A model generated the notes under the pieces. That model saw nothing but the letters and a program-made list of their open reading frames with translations. It did no database searches and was not told the DNA's origin. The translations under genes and the position numbers were made by a program. A DNA stretch of 64,000 nt from Pleurocapsa sp. PCC 7319. GTDB taxonomy: Bacteria > Cyanobacteriota > Cyanobacteriia > Cyanobacteriales > Xenococcaceae. Each line of letters opens with the position of its first letter. Position 1 is the stretch's first letter. The stretch spans positions 3,879,322 to 3,943,321 of the forward strand of contig NZ_KB235922.1 of the NCBI RefSeq assembly GCF_000332195.1. The letters are read 5' to 3'. Below are positions 59,367-64,000 of the stretch, piece by piece.

Positions 59367-60491
59367 TCAGTATTCCATCATCTCAAAATCAAAAGCAAAA
59401 CGATCGCCTGACATAACAGCAGAGACAATTGGAGGGCAAATTTTCAAACCATTTTCACTATTGGTTAGAATTACCACCCCCGTATCCAATTCACGAGAAG
59501 CGATCGCAAATGATTTATAGATACCAGCATCACCCCAATGCCAAAAATATTTTTGATTATTGGAGTATTCTAATCCCCAACCTAAACCCCAATCAAGATG
59601 ATAATTAAGTTGTATTTGGGAGCGTAACATTTCCTGAACACTTGATTCAGTTAGTAAGTGACTATCAACTGTCCCCGACTGCATCATCGCGATCATAAAT
59701 TGGGCGTATTCTTGAGCAGTAGTACGCAAACTTCCTGCTGATAAAGCCTCAGTAGGTTTTTTCATGGAGCGAGGTATTAAGTCGCGATCGTGTCCATCTG
59801 TAGCTAGGTATTGATAGGCGGGTTGCCAAACATAACTACTCTGATTCATGCTCAGGGGAGCTAATAGCTGGTCGAATATGTATTGCTCGAAAGGTTGATT
59901 AGTAATTTCCTCAATAACTTTTTGCAAGTATAAGTAACCCTCCCCCGAATAGCCAAATTTCTTTCCAGGAGTATTTTCAATCCAAACTGGTTCATCACCA
60001 CTCCAATTGGGAAAACCCGTAGTATGGGATAAAACTCGACGAGCAGTAATTAACTTTAATCTATCGTCTTTGATATAAGGTTTAGCAGTATATTCTGTTA
60101 GGGGGGTATCTAAGTTTAAGTATCCTCTTTCCACCATTTTGATCACAGCATAAGCAAAAAGAGGCTTACTTAAGGAAGCGGCAGCAAAAATAGTCCGATC
60201 ATCAACAGGTTTTTGGCTATAGTAATTTCTAACTCCAAAGCTATGATGCCAAAATGCTTTTTTCTCTTGAATTACGGCTAAAGAAAGTCCAGGGATTTTA
60301 AACTGCTTCATCCATAAAGGAATTTGCTCTGTCAAATTATGAATAACAGCTTCTATTGAGTGGTGGTTGAGAGTGTTATCACCGAAGGCTATACTTTGCT
60401 TGATTCCATTTAAAACATTGGCAACAGAAAATCCCAAGAGGGCTTGTTTCCCTTGGCGTAGTATATACCTCCGAGAATAAATACTTGACAT
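59367..60491 (-). CDS. Serine hydrolase, beta-lactamase class C family, Tat-type signal
   Basis: 374 residues from ATG 60491; the in-frame TTG one codon upstream is less likely. The N-terminus SSIYSRRYILRQGKQALLGF has a twin-arginine motif (SRRYIL), so export as a folded protein by Tat is likely. The active-site motifs are AAASLSKPLF (Ser-x-x-Lys, about residues 106-109) and GYSGEGYLY (Tyr), with a C-terminal HWGDAG. It is a penicillin-binding or esterase-type hydrolase of unknown substrate. It is convergent with the channel gene: the stops are one base apart. Confidence 0.88.
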   Translation of the reverse strand: MSSIYSRRYILRQGKQALLGFSVANVLNGIKQSIAFGDNTLNHHSIEAVIHNLTEQIPLWMKQFKIPGLSLAVIQEKKAFWHHSFGVRNYYSQKPVDDRTIFAAASLSKPLFAYAVIKMVERGYLNLDTPLTEYTAKPYIKDDRLKLITARRVLSHTTGFPNWSGDEPVWIENTPGKKFGYSGEGYLYLQKVIEEITNQPFEQYIFDQLLAPLSMNQSSYVWQPAYQYLATDGHDRDLIPRSMKKPTEALSAGSLRTTAQEYAQFMIAMMQSGTVDSHLLTESSVQEMLRSQIQLNYHLDWGLGWGLEYSNNQKYFWHWGDAGIYKSFAIASRELDTGVVILTNSENGLKICPPIVSAVMSGDRFAFDFEMMEY

Positions 60492-60669
60492 CAATTACTG
60501 AGCAAAAAAATAAAAATAGCGATCGCCACAATTCAAACACTTTATTGATTTTCTAGACCCTGTGGAAATTAAAAAAAAAGAGCTAAATTTCCTTTGTTTT
60601 TGTCTTCTATTGAAACACAAAATAGACACACTTAATACCAAATTGAATAGCTTTGACTACACATTGATC

Positions 60670-60697
60670 GTAAGGGCGCATTGCCATGCGCCCCTAC
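60670..60697. repeat. REP-like palindrome
   Basis: GTAAGGGCGCA and TGCGCCCCTAC pair at 10 of 11 positions around a six-base loop. This GGGCGCA-palindrome is a common dispersed spacer repeat in cyanobacteria. Confidence 0.7.
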
Positions 60698-60741
60698 AAA
60701 AGCGATCTGTTGTCTTTTAAATTTTAAACGGTATAATCTCA

Positions 60742-60770
60742 ATAAAAAACGCCTAGGGTCACTAGACGTT
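60742..60770 (-). terminator. Rho-independent terminator of the atp operon
   Basis: On the minus strand, AACGTCTAG pairs with CTAGGCGTT (one G-T pair), with a five-base loop and then TTTTTTATT. It is 57 bases after the gamma-subunit stop. Confidence 0.9.
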
Positions 60771-60826
60771 AAAGTAAAGTATTAATATGTTCTTGAAAAA
60801 AAGGCTTATAGCTTATAGCTTGAAAA

Positions 60827-61771
60827 TTACAGAGCATTCGCGCCTGCAACTACTTCAGAAAGTTCTTGAGTAATCGCTGCTTGTCTGGCTTTGTTATAAG
60901 ACAAAGTTAGAGTACCCATCAAATCTGAAGCGTTTTCACTGGCATTATTCATTGCCGTCATTCTGGCTGCCAGCTCGCTAGCTGCTGCTTCTTGAAGTGA
61001 ACGTAAAATCTGGTTATTGAGATATAGAGGTAATAAGGCATCCAAGATTTGTACGGGATCTTGTTCAAAGATTGTATCTTGGGGAAATTCGGATACTTCT
61101 GTAGTAACGGTCTCTCTTTCTACACCGAAGTCTCCTCCTTTAGTAGTTAGACGGAAGATTTCATCGTCTTGAACTTCCAAGCCTTGGGTAGTTAAGGGCA
61201 GTAAAGTCTGAATAACTGGTTTGGAAGCAATTAAAGAAACAAACTTAGTATAAATAAGTTCTACTTTGTCTACTTCTTCCGACAAGAAAAGAGATAATAG
61301 TTCATCACCAATATCTGATGCTTCGGATGCAGTGGGAATTTGCTCTAAACCAACAAAAGTTTTGTCAATTGGAGCTTCACGTCTTTGGAAATATTGAGTT
61401 GCTTTGCGTCCGATTAGAACAAAAGTATACTTGACACCCTGTGCTTCTAATTCTTTGGCTCTAATTTCCGCTCGACGAATTACATTAGTGTTATAACCAC
61501 CGCACAAACCGCGATCGCCACTAACGACTAACAGAGCAACTTTTTTAACTTCTCGTTGTCTAAACAAAGGCAAATCAACATCTTCAAACTTAAGTTTGCC
61601 TTGAACGTTGTAGAGAACCTGCGCCAAGTTATCGGCGAAAGGACGGGTTGCGTTAACTTGCTCTTGGGCGCGGCGAACCTTGGCTGCTGCTACCAAGCGC
61701 ATTGCTTCAGTGATTTTTTTAGTATTTTTTACCGACGCGATGCGATCGCGAATCGCTTTTAAATTAGCCAT
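60827..61771 (-). CDS. atpG: ATP synthase F1 subunit gamma (atpC in cyanobacterial usage)
   Basis: 314 residues from ATG 61771 ([20 protein letters not shown]); the in-frame upstream extension to 61840 reads through spacer repeats and is rejected. Gamma is the rotating central stalk of F1. Visible are the N-terminal helix [18 protein letters not shown] and the C-terminal [22 protein letters not shown]. The middle has the cyanobacterial insertion that is absent from E. coli gamma (around residues 198-230, [18 protein letters not shown]). This gene is third after delta and alpha. Confidence 0.96.
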   Translation of the reverse strand: MANLKAIRDRIASVKNTKKITEAMRLVAAAKVRRAQEQVNATRPFADNLAQVLYNVQGKLKFEDVDLPLFRQREVKKVALLVVSGDRGLCGGYNTNVIRRAEIRAKELEAQGVKYTFVLIGRKATQYFQRREAPIDKTFVGLEQIPTASEASDIGDELLSLFLSEEVDKVELIYTKFVSLIASKPVIQTLLPLTTQGLEVQDDEIFRLTTKGGDFGVERETVTTEVSEFPQDTIFEQDPVQILDALLPLYLNNQILRSLQEAAASELAARMTAMNNASENASDLMGTLTLSYNKARQAAITQELSEVVAGANAL

Positions 61772-61862
61772 GTCTATAAAGGATGAATGATGAATTATGA
61801 AAGATGAGGGCTGAAGAGGGAAGGTTTTCTTATCCCTCATCCCTTATCCCTCATCCCTTTTT

Positions 61863-63401
<1,539 letters not shown>

Positions 63402-63463
63402 TTAGTTTTAGATTATTTTTGCTGATAAGACGCAATCATTTAGCTACTGCGTCAGTTTATGTC

Positions 63464-64000
63464 TTATTGATTTAGACTGATACTAATGCGACGAAGTTGT
63501 CCACGAAGACTGGCATCAATTACTTTTGAACCAACCTTAATTATGACTCCTCCAATCAAATCAGGGTCAATACTAGTTTTAAGCTCTACATCACGAGCAT
63601 CAGTGAATGCTTTCACTTTCTCAACCAAGTTATTTCTTTGTTCTTCATTTAGTTCTGTCGCTGAAGTCACTTCGGCTAGAACAGTTTGGTTGAGTTTGCG
63701 TAGCAAGTTGAGATACTGCTCGACAATAGACTCCAGAAAAACAATGCGTCTTTTATCGACTAATAGCATCATAAAGTTTACTAAGTAAGGGTTTGCGTCG
63801 TTACCCATTACTTGCTTCAACACTGCTTTTTTGTCTTCTCCTTTAATCACAGGATTAAGCACAAAATCTTTAAATTCTGCCGACTCTGATAAAAGAGAAC
63901 TCAAAGAACGAAAGGTTTCGCCAAACTGTTCGGTTAAGTTATTTTGCTGTGCTAAAGACATTAATGCCTGAGCATAGGGTTCGCCAATTTCACTACTGAC
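63464..64000 (-). CDS. atpH: ATP synthase subunit delta, partial at window edge (atpD in cyanobacterial usage)
   Basis: The frame from the stop at 63464 stays open to the window end and reads [20 protein letters not shown] at its start. That matches the family's N-terminal [14 protein letters not shown], so the Met at 63961 is internal and only a few residues are missing. The C-terminal [20 protein letters not shown] is the delta/OSCP signature. Delta joins the F1 alpha subunits to the peripheral stalk. The genes for a, c, b and b' are expected beyond the right edge. Confidence 0.94.
   Translation of the reverse strand, partial: VSSEIGEPYAQALMSLAQQNNLTEQFGETFRSLSSLLSESAEFKDFVLNPVIKGEDKKAVLKQVMGNDANPYLVNFMMLLVDKRRIVFLESIVEQYLNLLRKLNQTVLAEVTSATELNEEQRNNLVEKVKAFTDARDVELKTSIDPDLIGGVIIKVGSKVIDASLRGQLRRISISLNQ

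Larger units (their letters stand above)
60492..60826. other. Spacer with REP-like palindrome and atp terminator
   Basis: 335 bases between the Tat hydrolase gene and the gamma-subunit gene. It contains a REP-like palindrome at 60670-60697 and the operon terminator at 60742-60770. No gene is seen. Confidence 0.6.

Noticed and set aside
61772-61840. N-terminal extension of the gamma subunit
   Set aside because: The extra 23 codons encode a Ser/His/Ile-rich stretch from spacer repeats, and [11 protein letters not shown] is the family start.

Overview
This window is cyanobacterial chromosome. The octamer GCGATCGC (HIP1) recurs in genes and spacers throughout. The window carries psbX, chlD and a Ycf66 gene, and at its right edge an atp operon in the cyanobacterial order delta-alpha-gamma. 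Base composition is moderate to low in GC. The heptamer tandem arrays, palindromic spacers and MITE-like elements are typical of large-genome cyanobacteria. I cannot name the genus; a pleurocapsalean or related lineage is only a guess.

Layout. 1-3.4 kb is an accessory island: a Uma2-type nuclease, a VapBC-like pair, a DUF5615/DUF433 pair and a HicAB pair. Between them lie repeated 72-73 bp fragments that match one segment of the RND efflux gene further right; the left edge itself is the broken 3' end of another RND gene. 3.4-11.9 kb is a minus-strand efflux cluster: membrane-fusion protein, DoxX, metallo-beta-lactamase-fold hydrolase, acetyltransferase, DoxX, RND pump and a class-C-like serine hydrolase. 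12-15 kb holds a small membrane protein, about 1 kb of non-coding sequence with a direct repeat, and a 500-residue protein built from about 15 DxDxDG repeats. 15-32 kb is a plus-strand housekeeping and mixed region: chlD, recN, an SGNH esterase lipoprotein, a LysE exporter, a transketolase-like enzyme, two near-identical secreted repeat proteins flanking a Uma2 gene, accC, YggT (minus), psbX, Ycf66 and glpK. Two small genes absent from a long-ORF view are recorded: psbX (39 aa) and a 54-aa zinc-ribbon-like protein.

33-40 kb holds an M16 peptidase homologue that lacks the zinc motif, an ABC exporter, an orphan Phd-type antitoxin, a small RTX protein and a pRiA4b ORF-3-domain protein. 40-49 kb is a minus-strand envelope-glycan cluster: two family-2 glycosyltransferases, a sulfotransferase, a flippase-like membrane protein and three tandem paralogues of a multi-pass membrane family that I cannot name. 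50-60 kb contains UPF0182, an APC permease, a lipoprotein of unknown function, a class III cyclase-like receptor three bases upstream of an MscS channel with a cyclic-nucleotide-binding domain, and a Tat-exported serine hydrolase. 60.8-64 kb is the atp operon (gamma, alpha, partial delta) with a clear terminator.

The most unusual points are: the cyclase and its channel partner, both lacking key nucleotide-chemistry residues; the triplicated membrane family in a sulfated-glycan locus; the HIP1-bounded RND fragments; the DxDxDG repeat protein; the duplicated secreted protein with its conserved leader and terminator; and several period-7 tandem arrays in spacers.
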